From Episyrphus balteatus (Eukaryota > Arthropoda > Insecta > Diptera > Syrphidae): a stretch of DNA of 64,000 bases. The position numbers were made by a program, and so were the translations under genes. Below are positions 22,782 through 36,369 of the stretch, one piece after another; within the stretch, counting starts at the first letter, position 1; every line of letters begins with the position of its first letter. The notes under the pieces were generated by a model, which had not been told where the DNA came from, made no database searches, and worked only from the letters and a program-made list of their open reading frames with translations. Where the stretch lies: contig NC_079137.1 in assembly GCF_945859705.1 (NCBI RefSeq), forward strand, positions 66,114,277 to 66,178,276. The letters are read 5' to 3'.

Positions 22782-25117
22782 TTTTTAAACAAAGCATTTC
22801 TTCGAAATCCATCGTGTGAAATATTAAAAGAAATGTCTTTTTAAGCTTTATTTACTGATGGGTTTCTTTACTACATAATTTCTCGTTAGACCCTGGCATC
22901 CGTTTGCCCCAAAGTTATGTAGGTACACTCAAGGGAGCAAAATTGCATTTATTAGACGCAGATTAAAAGCTGTGTGTGCATATGAACGAATATACAGTTA
23001 CAGTTGCTGGAAGTTAAAATCTTTTGCCAGTTTGAATTAATCTTATTCATTTCATTTTAAAATTTAAGACTTTAAATTAAAATTGATGACAAAAACTCAT
23101 TTATTTCAGGTGTCATCCCTTAAAAAAAAATTCAAGCCTTTTAGAAAAAAAAAAAAAAAAAAATCAAAAGTTTTCCTCATTAATCATAAGAAGAGTTTCT
23201 CAATTCTAGCCGTTATCAAATATGACATCGACCTTTAATCATTTTACCTTTTCTTCCAGTTCTCAGGAATTTTTTTTTAAATCCTCATTTTTTTTTCAAA
23301 GAAAAAGTTCACAAAGAAAGAAGAAGAAAGTTTTTCAAGAAGAATCCTTAACCCTTGGGAATTCATCTAATTACCAAAACGGTCACTTTCTTTCAACATT
23401 TCCTTTGGCCATCGCAGCAAATATTAGCCCTCTTAATATTCTATTCCCTATAAGGATTTTCAACGCTTCAATAAAAATTCAAACAAGAGTGCAAAGAACG
23501 ATTGTTATTATTCTTTTAATACACAACGGACATCAGAGTAGAATAAAGAAAAAATTGCAAGAAAAACATTGAATTAAGGACGAAAGTACAAGCCGAACAA
23601 GTGGACACAAAACAAAGCTCCTTCCAGGAAATGAATGAGAATAAAAATGCATGTGACGAAGAGAAATGGAAGGTTTGTGGTGAGGAGGGAGGTTCGGCTT
23701 TGTAGACATTCTTCAACAAAAAAAAAGCAAATTATTAGCAAAGAAAAAAACCATTGTTAAGTACAGAATAGTTTTCTAAGCCTTTTTCTTACCCAAGACG
23801 AAGAACAGAGAATATCTTTTTCTTAAGTTTGCATATAGTTTGTGTGTGAGTGTGTATGTGTTTGGCAAATAGTTTCATCAGAACTTTTTCTTAAAAAAAA
23901 AAAAAATTAAGATGAGATTTTGTATTTTCTTCTTCATTTTTTTTTTTCTTATGATATCCTTTAACTCTCTTTTTACCTCAAAGGAGGATAGATGTGGTGG
24001 TTATTTAATTTTATGCTATGCCAAGATACAAACTCAAAGGATTGAGTTTGTTCAAGTACTTGGAAGGTTGAATTTTCTGTGTTCATTTATTTTTTTTTTC
24101 ATCTTCTTATTTTTCTTTTTAATTTCAAAATATCTACCAACAACAAACACAAAAAAATAGTTATATGCATGTTCGTAATTTTTTTTTTTTTTCTTAAGAA
24201 TGTGTTTACCTTTAGGCAAATTGTATATAAACATAGTGAAGCTTCCTTGATTATATGTGGCTTTGTATTTTGTGGGTAAAAAGAAAAAGTTTCGTTTTGA
24301 ATGAGTTGCAATTTAAAGTGCAAAGAAATAATGAGAATTTTAGTTGATGACACTCAATTAGTATTTGAAAAGGATTTTTTTATTGGTGAAGATAAAAGGA
24401 CATTGTTTGTTTTGTGGTTTATCAACATCTAAGAATCTAAAAAGTCCAAGACATTTTATTTATTCAACTTGTTGGAAAACTTTTTTTTTTGTTGATATTT
24501 GACTAAAAGCCCACTGGTAAATCACCAAAAACTGTATTTCAAATTCAAACATTCAGCTAACGACGATTACTTTGCAGTGGAGACCAAACTAATAGAATTT
24601 ACAAGAATTTACTTGTTTTTAACTTTGTTTTTCAACTATTAAACAGACAATTTAAACAAAGGTTTGCCATTAATTTATTGAACATTTGACCCCTTCGTCT
24701 TGAAAACACCCCATATTACAAGGTTAATTTACAACAACAACGCCTTAGATCAACACATCCACTTACAAAATAATTAACCCAAAGATATTTTAGTAGATAA
24801 CTACACCGAAAAGCATTTATCCTTATTTTATATTGTTTTAAGTTTGTATACGGAGGTAAAAGTTAAACATTGTTTTTAAGTTATCGAAAACAGATTGCTT
24901 ACAATGTACTTGGCGCCGAAATTTGAATTTCTTCTTGATAATTTTGATAGTCTGTCCATCTTGCTTTCGATACTGTGTTTATATTCTTGGAATATATCTC
25001 CAGGGCTGGACTAAAAATGCAACCAAATTTAACAAATGGGCGTTGTTTCTTGTTTATGAATTATTTTTCTCGATTCTCAAGCCTTGTATGTTCTATTTAT
25101 AATGAGTTACTCTATGA
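22782..25117. other. AT-rich DNA, no gene seen
   Basis: Poly-A/T runs, a short GT microsatellite near 23838-23862 and a GAAGAAG tract at 23310-23345. Frames at 23222-23572 and 23912-24353 are homopolymer-driven. Confidence 0.55.
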
Positions 25118-25125
25118 CTGCACAG

Positions 25126-26169
25126 TAGGGTGTCCGTTATTTCCCAAAGTGATGTTTTCGGGGGAGACACCCCCCAGATCGAAAGTTTACGGCCTAAATA
25201 AGGGGAAATTAGCAAAAAAAAATGTTTTGGAGGTCATTAACCCGTGCCTCTAAGGTCATACTTTCCCCATACAAATTTGTATGGGAAATTTTTAACTCAT
25301 ACATAAAATTTTTTTTCTCTCGAGTTAAATCATCAAAATTTCCCGTTAAAAATTTGTTTTATATTTTATTTCGGTTTTTGAAATTATTAGCTGTTTTCGT
25401 AGTTTTTGCTTTCACCTATCACATAATTTTAAATGCAGTTTTATTGGTTTTTAATTCTTTTCAAATATTGCATTCAAAAATTTGTGTATAAATCAAAAAT
25501 TTTAATGTTTTTAAATTTTTTTTTTGAAATTTTTGCCGTTTTTATACGTTTAAATTTATTTTTTTCGAACTACAAAAGATATGTTTACAATTTTTTTATT
25601 GAAGTTTGTTTAAAAATTATTCACCCTAAAAATGACATCAAAAAAGTTGCAAACAAGAAAGGGTAAAGTATTTAATAATATTTATTTAATATAAAAACGG
25701 CAAAAATTAAAAAAAAAAAAATTAAAAAAATTAAAATTTTTGATTTATACACAAATTTTTGAATGCAATATTTGAAAAGAATTGAAAACCAATAAAACTG
25801 CATTCAAAATTATGTGATAGGTGAAAGCAAAAACTACGAAAACAGCTAATAATTTCAAAAACCGAAATAAAATATAAAACAAATTTTTAACGGGAAATTT
25901 TGAATGTAATCTTTTAAAGGAACTATTTTCCAACCAGAAACAGCAAACATTTTAAAAATAGATGATTTAACTCGAGAGAAAAAAAATTTTATGTATGAGT
26001 TAAAAATTTCCCATACAAATTTGTATGGGGAAAGTATGACCTTAGATGCACGGGTTAATGACCTCCAAAAAATTTGTTTTTGCTAAATTCCCCGTATTTA
26101 GGCCCTAAACTTTCGATCTGGGGGGTGTCACCCCCGAAAACATCACTTTGGGAAATAACGGACACCCTA
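25126..26169. mobile_element. hAT-like foldback element with perfect 8-bp target duplication
   Basis: The ends TAGGGTGTCCGTTATTTCCC and GGGAAATAACGGACACCCTA are perfect inverses. CTGCACAG directly precedes (25118-25125) and follows (26170-26177) the element and has the T at position 2 and A at position 7 typical of hAT targets. The arms of about 385-440 bp match closely, except that the right arm carries an extra stretch near 25905-25965, and they enclose a short AT-rich centre. The mirrored frames 25222-25491 and 25745-25933 are a product of the inversion. Confidence 0.88.
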
Positions 26170-26177
26170 CTGCACAG

Positions 26178-27039
26178 TTAAAATGCAAAAATGTAGGTAT
26201 AAAAATTTCTTTTCTTTCAAAAACGGGTCGTTAATTATCTATCGAAATGGCTGAATAAAATTATTATTTTCTAAATAACATTTAAATTGAAAACAAAAAA
26301 CTGGATACGGTCAACAAATGATCGCAATATCTGTTAATAAATAGAATGAGGCGGCATATATGGAGCATGCGTCTAATATGGACCACCCGATTTTCTCCAA
26401 ACACACAAATGCAATCGAGGTGAGAATCGTTTGCATTTATGCGCAAACGCTCTCATGTTATCTGTGTAATCTCACCATTTATGGATTATATTAGTTCATA
26501 TTACGGTAGTTAAATTAAAAGCCATATTTTTTTTAACATAAGTAAATATTCGAATCGGAAGACTTGAGATTGAGGCTTTGAAAAGAGCGATTGAGATGTT
26601 TTGGTCCAAATGTTGTGGATTTTTAAAAGCAAAAGCAACGTTCATAACATTATAAAACATTGAAAGCCCCGATACTGAAAGTTAAGTTAACTTTAAGTTA
26701 TTTTTCACACCTTACTTTGAGAAAATACCTAGGTGGTCCAAATTACCCCCTAGGTAGTTTTTATTTATAAGATTTTGTAGTTTTTTTAATATTCGTTTTT
26801 TTTGTAATTTTTTTATAAAGTGAATTTTTGTGTGCCTTAATATATATTCATAAGAGTGAACTATTGATTGTTTTAAATAAATATCTATGGTATAATCTTA
26901 AATTTATCGATTTCATTTAATTTCATGATTCATTTTATTTTTGGTTTTGATGACAAATTAAACGTGTACCTATAGTTAAGTTCTTAGACGTTTTACACGA
27001 ATCATTGGCTTTTTGGGACCAATTACAGATTTTAAAAAG
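26178..27039. other. AT-rich DNA, no gene seen
   Basis: Nothing recognisable. A short GC-richer patch at 26345-26480 shows no open frame of note. Confidence 0.5.
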
Positions 27040-27930
27040 CACCTAATTTTTTTTATAGAAACTCTTTATTCCTGCTTTCTATCCCAAATTCAATGTTTTT
27101 ACCAAATTTCATTAGGCCATCATTTTTGTTTTCACTCAAAAAAAAAAAAAAAACACCCTTTTAACCATGATATTTTTATAGACACTTTATATTCTTGTTT
27201 CTATAATCTTAAAAGTAACATAATTGCTGAATTTCAATAGGGTACCACTAATATTACTCTAGTATTACACACTTTTTCAAATATACTCATATTTTCTCTA
27301 CCTCTAAAAAAAGCACCCTTTCACATGAAAAAAAAATTAAAGATTTATTTTATTCGTAATTCCCATGGGAAAGAGAACATATTTAAAGAATTTCATCATT
27401 TCTTAGAAAAAACACCCTTTCACTCAAGATAATTTTGTACACTTTATAGATTCTTAATTCTTATACCAACCAAAACTTTTTCACCAAGTTTTAAAAATTA
27501 ATAAAATTTAAGTCAGCTGTTATGATACTTTTCTAACACATAACTCAAACCATCAAAAAAACACCCTTTCACCAAAAATATTTTTAAGAACTTTTTGAAT
27601 CCTTTGTCCCTGCTTTAGCTAAAACCTTCATTCCGAATTTCATCAGTGTAGCATGTTTTTAACATGGGTTTCGGTTATATTTTTGAGGTCAAAGCACCCT
27701 TGTTTTTAATCGGCAATAACTTTTCTAAGAGCAATCGTATTGACTTTATTTTTATGTCATTAGATTTAGCATCAAAAAATACCTTAAAAACATGTGTCAT
27801 ATGATGGTATTCCACAAAAAAATGTTTTCACTATATTATTTTGTCCGCGAAAAAACACTTCTTTTATAGACTTTTTTATCCTTGGTTCTTATCCCAAAAG
27901 CAAACTTTATGCCAAGTATCATGACTCATG
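27040..27930 (+). repeat. Degenerate tandem repeat with ACACCCTTTCAC phrases
   Basis: AACACCCTTT(CAC) followed by ATATTTTTATAGACTTT, a TTCTTATNCCAAA phrase and CAAATTTCATNA recurs near 27040, 27155, 27315, 27410, 27560 and 27850. Spacing runs from about 100 to 290 bp. The copies are strongly diverged. Confidence 0.55.
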
Positions 27931-29484
27931 AGTGTAACAATTTTTTTTTTATTTGTTGATTTTATGTATCTACTATTTTACCTATATACTAATAATATAT
28001 TTTTGTATCCTAACCTACAAAACAATAATTTTTTTCACTTAAATTAACCGCCTTGTTATTTCCTCTCAATACAGCACTGTTTTAATGCCTATACTTGAGT
28101 AGGTATTTTAATATGAAATGGACATTTCGATACACACACTCGCACACATTCTGTATAACCTTGTTTTGAGGATGGTGTTTTGAGGTTATGCATGGGTATT
28201 CTATTTCAAAGGACCAAACAAAATAATACTTAAACCAACGCACACTTATCGAGAGAGAGTTTGTAATACGAGAAAACACAACATATCTATGAGGAGAAGG
28301 ACACAAAATTGCATCTAAATTCAATTTCGTGTGGTTAAGAGTGCTTTAGAGATATTCCCTCTGTGACATAAGTAGAGAGAGAGTGGTCGAATGGTCCACT
28401 GACAATATAATATGTAGATATGACAGTGGGGGCAATAAGTGGCATAAAAGTGTTTTTTTTTATATAACAAATTCTTTAAAGCTAGCAGCTCGTATACTAC
28501 GATAAGTTGTAGTGATACATTGCAAAAATAACATGATGACCCATTTAATACAAAATATCATTTAGCCTATGTAGCAACACTGTTCACCATGTACATGTAC
28601 AGAGCATTACGCCTATCTTTCTATTCAGTATGTAGGTATGCAATTTTGTATGTGCATTCTAATTCATAAAGTTTTCAAAATGCATGAATCAAAGTTGAGA
28701 GAATTGGTAAAAAAAAAATGTTTACCAACAAAAGTATCATGGAACAAAGTTGGGAGAAATTAACTTTAAAGTAAAGAGTTGCCAGACATCCTTAAATTTT
28801 CGAACTCAAAACAATTATTTCTCAAGAGTTAACAAGGTATATAAATCTAAAGGGAATAAATAAATATGTTGTACAATTTTGGTTAGATAGAAAAAGGGTT
28901 TCCAGGAGTTATCAAATAAAAAGCATTTAAAGAGGGACAAGAAATAGACAAGATACAAAATTATTTAAACCTTTTATATACAATTTTTATAAGAACAAGT
29001 ATTACAAATACCACAAAAAGAGTTGCCATATGTCATCAAAGAAGAAGTTCTCAAAGTTGAATAAAATATATACCAGTTTTAAATATTCTAAGCTTGAGGA
29101 AATTTTTTTTTGCATTTAAATTATTAAAAATATTTGTTGAATTTAATTTTTAAGCGACAAAGACACAATATTTAATAAGATAGTGAAATACGATGATAAG
29201 AATCAAAATTGGTACCGTCAAAAATTATGAAAAAAAATATTTTTTGACCAGACATCATCAAATTTTTAAATTGAAACAATATTTTCAGATATTTTTAAAA
29301 TAGGAATATAAAAGCTTTTTTAATTTAAAAATATTTAAGGATTACTCCAAGCAAATTAAATAAATAAATAAATAATATAAATAAAATATAAATACAATAG
29401 GACCCAAATGGCTGCCTTGCGGTTAGCCAGAATTATAATAAAAGTAATTTGATGGGCAATCAATTGCACAAAATAAATTATTTT
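27931..29484. other. AT-rich DNA, no gene seen
   Basis: It contains an AATA-rich simple tract at about 29358-29400 and otherwise nothing recognisable. Confidence 0.5.
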
Positions 29485-30165
29485 TTTAATATCATGGTTT
29501 TCCTGGTAAAAACACAGATTGATCGGGAAATAACATGCTTCTCGGGTTAAATCATAAAAAATTAAAGTAAATCATAGATCTGTGGTAAGGCCAGATTTAT
29601 TGGTTGTGGTTAGTTGGGCCAGATTTATTTTTTGAAATCATTGACTTTACCGGTTAAACCAACGGTAGTGCCAGTTTAAAATCTGGGATTAATTCAGTCA
29701 AATCACATGTTTCCTGCTTGAAAAATCACGGTTTGGTTCGCAAAATATCAAGGGTCATTAGTAAAATTTGGGTTTTCAAGTGTCACATCGTTCAAACCAC
29801 AGGTTTTCCACTAAATTAAAGAGCATCTTCTTTAAAATCAATGATTTGTTTGTTCCTATAAAATAACACTGGACCCCAGAAAAATTCCAAAAAAATCATG
29901 AGATTCCGTTTCAAAAATTCCGCTTTGCATAAAATCAAGAGCCGCCCCGATTAAATACAGTGTTTTCTCGATTCAATTGCTTTAAATATATATGTGAGCT
30001 TCGTTAGTTCTTCTTACGTCAAAAGTCTTAAAAAATGGTTTTTTCTTGAATTTTTTTTTTTTTTTGACTTATTAGTGTATTTATTTTTGGAATTTAATTT
30101 TCTTTTAATCACATCTAAAAATCACAGTTTTAAATCACAGTGAATCAAAAACACAGTTAGGTATA
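29485..30165 (+). repeat. Degenerate minisatellite with AAATCACGGTTT phrases
   Basis: AAATCACAGGTTTTCC, GGTTAAATCA, TTAAATCACAGT and related phrases recur at about 20-35-bp spacing, in the style of the decayed array at 15290-16095 but with a different motif. The boundaries are vague. Confidence 0.45.
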
Positions 30166-33055
30166 CCTGTTATTGAAAAATCTTGACTTAGCTAATCTCT
30201 AAAAAAAAGCTATTGAGGTACATAATCTAAACTTTTAACCTTATTAGTTTATTTTTATAAAATTCTGCTCTAAACTAAAGCAAATTATTTCCGAACCAAG
30301 CCTTTTAGATACCCATTTTTATTTTCCAACAGACCCCACTGTTATAATAAATTGTAAATTCGATATAACTTTATGTTCACTCTAGTGTATGCGTACCTTA
30401 AATTGCCTTTAGACTATATATCAAAGCCAAAATGCATCAAGCAAGAACTAGAGAGAGCTTCTATATCAAACTACACGCTACTTAGCAACCTATGCTTTTT
30501 GTACCATCAGGCTTTTATATATTTGCTATAAAGCGCTTGACTCCATATCTCACATCCTGGATGCATCTCTCTCTCCTAATCAAAATTTGATTTCAATCAA
30601 ATTGCAAATTAATTGATTTCAGCCAAAAGATGTGTTTTCCATTGAGAAAACAAGGTTAGGTTATAGGTACCTCAATCTAACCTCTATAGGTAAGATATGT
30701 TATGTGTTGTGTGTGTCTTAAGTTTCAAGTAATTCTAAAGATATTGACACCGAATATTGAAATGAACCGACTGTACGAGTATACTCATGGTACAAAGGTT
30801 AAAGTGTCATTAAAAATGGATTCATGAAACCGTTTATCAACAACAAGGATAATAAACAATTATATTTGGTCACCTCTCAAAGATTCAGGACATTTCATCC
30901 CACAAACACACACACACACAACATTATGAACAAACATATAAAATAAATCAATATTTTATGCACTCATATAGAATGCTTGACCAATTTTGAAGACTTGACT
31001 TAGAGACACATCAATGTTGTGGGTGGACTTTGGAATTGGACTGAACGATAAATGGCAAATTGGGAATCAACCTTGCATGAACCCATCAAAAGCAAAGAGA
31101 CTTAGGTTTTCACTCATCACAAAATGCCATCTGTCTATCGTTCCGTAATCGAGTTAAGGTATATGTCATATATATAAGTTTTGGTCTTGTATTTAGATGG
31201 TTTTGGATGGTATAAAGCTTGTTAGGTGTAGATATATATCCTAGAGACTTAAACCTAAGTGATATCCACAGAATCTTAATCCTTTTGATTGAAATTTGTT
31301 CTGGACTTGTCGCTTGGTTGGTTGTTGTTTTGTTTGACAGAAGAGGACTAATGTGACAGATATAACACACACACACGAATATAAATTCTAACCAAAATTA
31401 AGTAAAATTTTGACATTTGATACGGGATGTTTTTGGTTGGTTGGTTAAATCAAATCAAATCAAATGCCAACACCAAAACGAGGCTAAAAAGTAATTATTT
31501 TACCAAAATTTATGTTCATCTTGATCCATAAACCTAAATTACAATTAAAAAGCACCTAAAAGTATGCATTAATTTCCATCTACTCTCATTATACCTACTC
31601 TCTTGTATAAAAACCACACCTTTGCTCCTAAAAGTATGCAAATTTTTAACCTAAAGAAATCACGACTTCCTTAAACACCTTATTTCCACCGAAAAAAAAT
31701 CTTTGACATTAAATCACGCGATTAAATCGATTCAAGTCTATTGCTAAGCCATAAAAATGGCAAAACGACACACATAGCAAGACATTAAAAGAGATTTATT
31801 TATTTGACAATCACAATCGCACATATTAAGTCGATATCGCTCCATTAAACCTGCTCTTTTCTCGCTCTCTGTTAGTACTGCTATCGGCCGCTATTATATA
31901 AAAAAAAAAGGGTGCAAACAACCATCTAATTATACCCAGCACACAAATATGTGAGTGTGAGTGTCAAAATGTCGTGTTCAAGTCGATCAAATGACGCGTG
32001 ATCTGTTAAATAAAATAAATGACTCCATTTTACACATTTTTGATGCGAGAAATAAAAATAAAAACAAACAGAACTTTTTTTTATAAAACTCTGCGGAATC
32101 ATAAAATAAAAATCCAAACAATGTGCTAATTGGTCAACTATATCTATAAAGACACACACACACACAGACTAACATTCCACGACAGGATGGACGACATATT
32201 GCTTGGATAGTTTTTGTTGTTGTTTTTATTGTTGTTGACTGGTATTGTTGGTGAAAACAAACGGGAATGGAAATGTGTCGGTTTGCGTTCGATATTCCAA
32301 CGGATGCCAGCCGCCTCCGCATTTTCGAAGGAACGCAACGGCAGGCAGAGCATATATACAAAACCAGAATCGAGGCTTCATGATAAACGTTCTGAAAACG
32401 ATCCATAAATTACCGACGTAACCAATGGATAGGATAATAAATCAATTAAGCGCACTACAGACAACGCACGTGTGTATTTGTATATGTGTGTAGCAAGGAT
32501 ATATGTATATTCGAAACGGGATAAACAATAGGAATGTCATTTTGTTTGTCATAGACCATTATCGGTGTCGTTGTTCTTGGTGGTGGTTTGGAGTTTGTTT
32601 TAATCTTGTTGTTGTTGCTCTTTAACTGGGTTGTGTGTCCTGTCGTTGGTCCTACTCGATTGGTGCTTATTTTTATACAGGATAGTGGGTAACAGGAGTG
32701 TACTAGAGGTAAAACCAGGCTCAGTTCTTAAGTTATAAGTTCAAGCTTAGGTAATTTAGGGAGGGTTAATGCTGTGAAATAAATTTACTTCAATTACTCG
32801 GAATCAGTTATTCAATCCATTTTTTTTTTAATTTATCTTTAAAATGTGAAAAAGAAAACATTGGAATAGAGGTGCAAAGCTGGACCTAAAAGAACTCTAC
32901 TCAAAGAACAGTCCTGCACAGATAGAAAATAATGCAAAGATAACCTTACATCTGGTATATTTAACAAATTTCTGGTATATTTAACTAATTTCTGTTATAT
33001 TTAACTACATTATGATTAAATTAACCAGAAATAAAGTAACCCAGGTGATATTTTT
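30166..33055. other. Less AT-extreme unique DNA with microsatellites, no gene seen
   Basis: CA runs occur at 30907-30921, 31365-31377 and 32151-32166. The block 32160-32680 is the least AT-rich part of this stretch, with GTT tracts and runs free of long homopolymers. This could be a non-coding regulatory or intronic block of a flanking gene, but nothing shows it. Frames at 32134-32408 overlap on both strands and carry no domain. Confidence 0.45.
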
Positions 33056-33057
33056 TC

Positions 33058-33112
33058 TTCGTGTGGGGCCCCTGAAAAAAAAGCCTACTTTGGCTACCGT
33101 AAGCTCCACCCC
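33058..33112. mobile_element. Solo end of a CAGGGG-type (hAT-like) element
   Basis: GGGGCCCCTG followed by GCTCCACCCCTG at 33112 reads in reverse as CAGGGGTGGAGC, a common hAT end. No partner end was found. Confidence 0.4.
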
Positions 33113-33311
33113 TGACCACTGTAAAACAGATTCATGTTATGTATAACTAGGCTTTGATTAATTGACTAACAACAAGATTGTACATAGTTTGATGTAAGTT
33201 TATATAGATTTTGTCTGCATTTGTCTCTGTAGGTACCTACAAGTTGGTCATCAAAATTTAATTAAGTTTGAAGGTAATTTTGTTTGAGAATAAATTTATA
33301 AATAAATGGAT

Positions 33312-33330
33312 TGCCCTCGCAAGTAAAAAT
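33312..33330 (+). mobile_element. Detached 3' tail of family A
   Basis: TTGCCCTCGCAAGTAAAAAT matches the last bases of the A elements (CTTGCCC, then CGCAAGTAAAAAT) with the middle lost. It lies about 100 bp upstream of a full copy. Confidence 0.55.
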
Positions 33331-33430
33331 CTTAACTTTTAATGTCGAAAAAGACGTTGATTTTTAAAGATTGCGTCTAAATTTGTGTTAATATGTAAAT
33401 TATTTAAAATAATATAGGCAATACAAAAAA

Positions 33431-34428
33431 AATAAATTGCACGACTGGGGTCGCACGTACTTGCTCTTATGCTTAAAGTAACTATAATGTTAAAGCTTTT
33501 TATTCAAGAAATTTAAAATTTGATATTTTGAAGAAATTTCATAAGTAGTATAAAAAAATTAAATCTGTTTTTATAATTAATAAAACACCGTTTTAAAATA
33601 TCTTAAAAAAAAAAAAACAAATATGCCATTTTATTTCTCGTATAAAAAGGTATTTTTAGAAAAAAAATTTTGAAAATTGTAGGAGCCGTTTTTTAAAAAA
33701 ATAATTTTTTATATATAAAATTTTTTTAACATTTTTCAAAAAAAAAGTTGGTATGCCATTTTGAAGAAATAATTAATTTACACATAAAAACTAAATTTCA
33801 AAATTTTTCATTGATCCGTTTTCAAAAAATTGATTTTTCAAAAAAAAATTTTGAAATATTTTTTAAAAAACCAAAAATGCGTTTTTTGAAAATTTTCTAA
33901 AATTTTAATATTATCTTTACTTACACACTTTTGTATAAAAATTTTCATTTAAATCGGGTTAATTTTGTACGAGATATTCAGAAACGAAAAAAAACGTTCT
34001 ATGACAGGTACCGTTAATAACGGTACAAAAAATATTTTTTTTATTTAAAAAGTTGGCCCTTATGTGTAATACTACACACAAAAATTTTAATCAAAATCGT
34101 TAGAGCCGTTTTTGAAAAAAATTACCTTTTCTATTTCCGTTATATGGCAGGTACCGTTAGTTTTGGTCATAAAAAAAAAATTTCAATTTCCCCTCTAGGG
34201 AATCACCAAAAACTGCTAATTACCAAGTTTGAAGAAAATCACTTCACTCGTTTAGGCTGCAGCTCCAGATAGAGACAGACACACAGACAGACAGACAGAC
34301 AGAATTGCCGGACCCACTTTTTTGGCATTCTCCATCATCGTAATGTCATGTAAAATTGTTATCTCGAGTTCGATTTTTTTTACGAATCCTAAACTTGCCC
34401 TATAGTACCTATATCGCAAGTAAAAATT
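33431..34428 (+). mobile_element. Family A element, copy 1
   Basis: It starts AATAAATTGCACGACTGGGG and ends CGCAAGTAAAAATT, and is very similar to 39860-40824. It contains a CAGA microsatellite (34271-34303), a perfect palindrome GTACCGTTAATAACGGTAC (34008-34026) and a second GGTACCGTTAG near 34150. There is no open frame of note, no convincing terminal inverted repeat beyond TACTTGC, and no clear target duplication. The class is unknown; it is a non-autonomous interspersed repeat. Confidence 0.85.
34271..34303 (+). repeat. (CAGA)n microsatellite inside family A copy 1
   Basis: AGAGACAGACACACAGACAG followed by further CAGA units. The same tract occurs at the equivalent place in copy 2 (40665-40699), and a diverged relative in copy 3 (CACAGACGCACAGACCGACG). 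Confidence 0.9.
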
Positions 34429-36369
34429 ATGGTAAAATTGTTAAAATTTTTGTTCTTTTTTGTTTTATAAAAATCCAAGAATTTGTGAATCAATAGTCCT
34501 AAAAGAATATTTTACCGATTCAGCATATTTCTTGCCTAGTTGAACTTTGTTTTTTATTTTTTTTTATTCTATTGAATAAATATGAAAAGTTATGCCCAAA
34601 TCCAAGGAAGAACAAATTTTTGATACTAATTTAGTTAAAATTCTAAGCTGCTCTTTTTGAATAAAAAAAAGTTGGCAGCTTTTTCGTATCGGTCATACTA
34701 ATATCAGTTAGTCTACCAAATTTCATCACTTTTTGTTAATAAATTGCCAATCAAATAATGTTTGGCGTCAGAAAGCATCAAAGGATATTATATAAGCATG
34801 TGTGTTTTCTTATAGCTTCTAAGCGACTTGTCATAATTTTAAAAATGAGATGTTGTTAGGAGCGGTTTAATTGTTCCCTGGTTAAGGACTATTTGTAATG
34901 TTCACCAATATGACACCATCTGGAAGCAAAAATCATAAGCTATCCAGGGACCCAATTCGGCAAGAGTGAATTCCTCTGTGTACATAAAAAAAACGTGTAA
35001 ATTGCCTTAAGAACAAGGCAGAGAAAAACTCACTCTTGCGGTTGTAAAGTTGTTTGGTTTGTTTACCAAATGTTAGTACAGGATGTTCCAGGCAAATACA
35101 AATGTATACAAATCTGACTTCGGTATTATCGAACTAACTCCTCACAATAAAACCAAATCGACATCGACATTTTCGAGCAATTTAATGTAAAACTATCCTG
35201 GACTTAACTTTTTATAACTTTGGAAAACGAGTCAAAGTAAATGACTTTTACAATGTGCAAAAAATTTTGTAGTACCACAATCAAAAAAAAGTTGAGCAAA
35301 TGAATGTGCTTATACTGAAGTTATTGAAATCGAAGAGTGTGAGTCTTTAAAAGTCTAACTGTACCTATTTTTTTAGTCTCGCAAAACTGAATAAAATGTA
35401 CCTTTTTTATATATTTATGTTCTAATTTTAATTTGGAATTTTATGTACTATGTATTTTAAACTTAAAGTGTGTAAATAGGCACGTTCAAACACCTATCGG
35501 ATAGGCGATCTGGGATACTCGTATCTGGAATATCTTTTTGAACGAAGAGCTATCCAGATAGCTTGCCCAAGCAGCAACTAAAAAAATATGTAAACATTGA
35601 AGACCAGTGCCAATAATTTTTGAAAATAAAAAAATTATTAGCATATGGGTGGTGGGAAAATTTAGGATAAATGGTATATGAAAGGGGCAAAATAAATTGC
35701 CCACAAAAAATGGGGGAAAGGGGGTGGGTGGGCGAAAAAGTGGGGTGGGTGTCAAAAATCCTATCGAAAAAAGTCAAATGCAAAAGTTGTAGGTAGTAGG
35801 TATAAATGTCTACAACTTTTACTTAAAAAAATTTTTTCTATAACCTCAAAAATATTGTAAAAAATGCAAAAATACGATTTTTTTATTTTTTATTTTTATC
35901 TTTTACAAAAATAGTTGGATTTTAACAAAACTTCGTTAAAAATTACTTTGTTATGTTTTCTATCTATTAAAAATGTTTTTTGAGCAAAAAGTTAATTTTT
36001 GGATTTTTGACGAATTTAATTTGAAAAAATAGCCTATTTTTCAATCAAAAAAGTTACCGAAAAAATTTTTGATTTTTGAAAAGTTTGGAATGCAATTATT
36101 TAGCTTAAAACCGTTTTTTAAAGATTGTGTGGAAAAACTATACTTTTGTTTTAGAAAATATTGAGAAAAATTGAAAAACCGAAAAAAAAGATTTTGAAGA
36201 TTGATTTTTCCGTAAATGACAGTAATATTGGCGAGAAATAATTTTCCATAGAAACCAAATTATACTTTTATAATGGTCATTGACCTTTTTAATTTGAATC
36301 AAGTACTAGAATAGCTCTAACGTGAAAAGTTTTTGAGATATTGAATTTTGAACGTCCCAAACACTATTT
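34429..36369. other. AT-rich DNA, no gene seen
   Basis: No coding signal. The only marked feature is the G-rich tract at 35712-35750. Confidence 0.5.
35712..35732 (+). other. G-quadruplex-forming motif
   Basis: Four G runs of 5, 5, 3 and 3 are separated by AAA, T and T, which satisfies the G3+N1-7 pattern. Two further runs (GGGGTGGGTG) follow at 35742-35751. It stands out against the surrounding AT-rich sequence. Confidence 0.85.
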
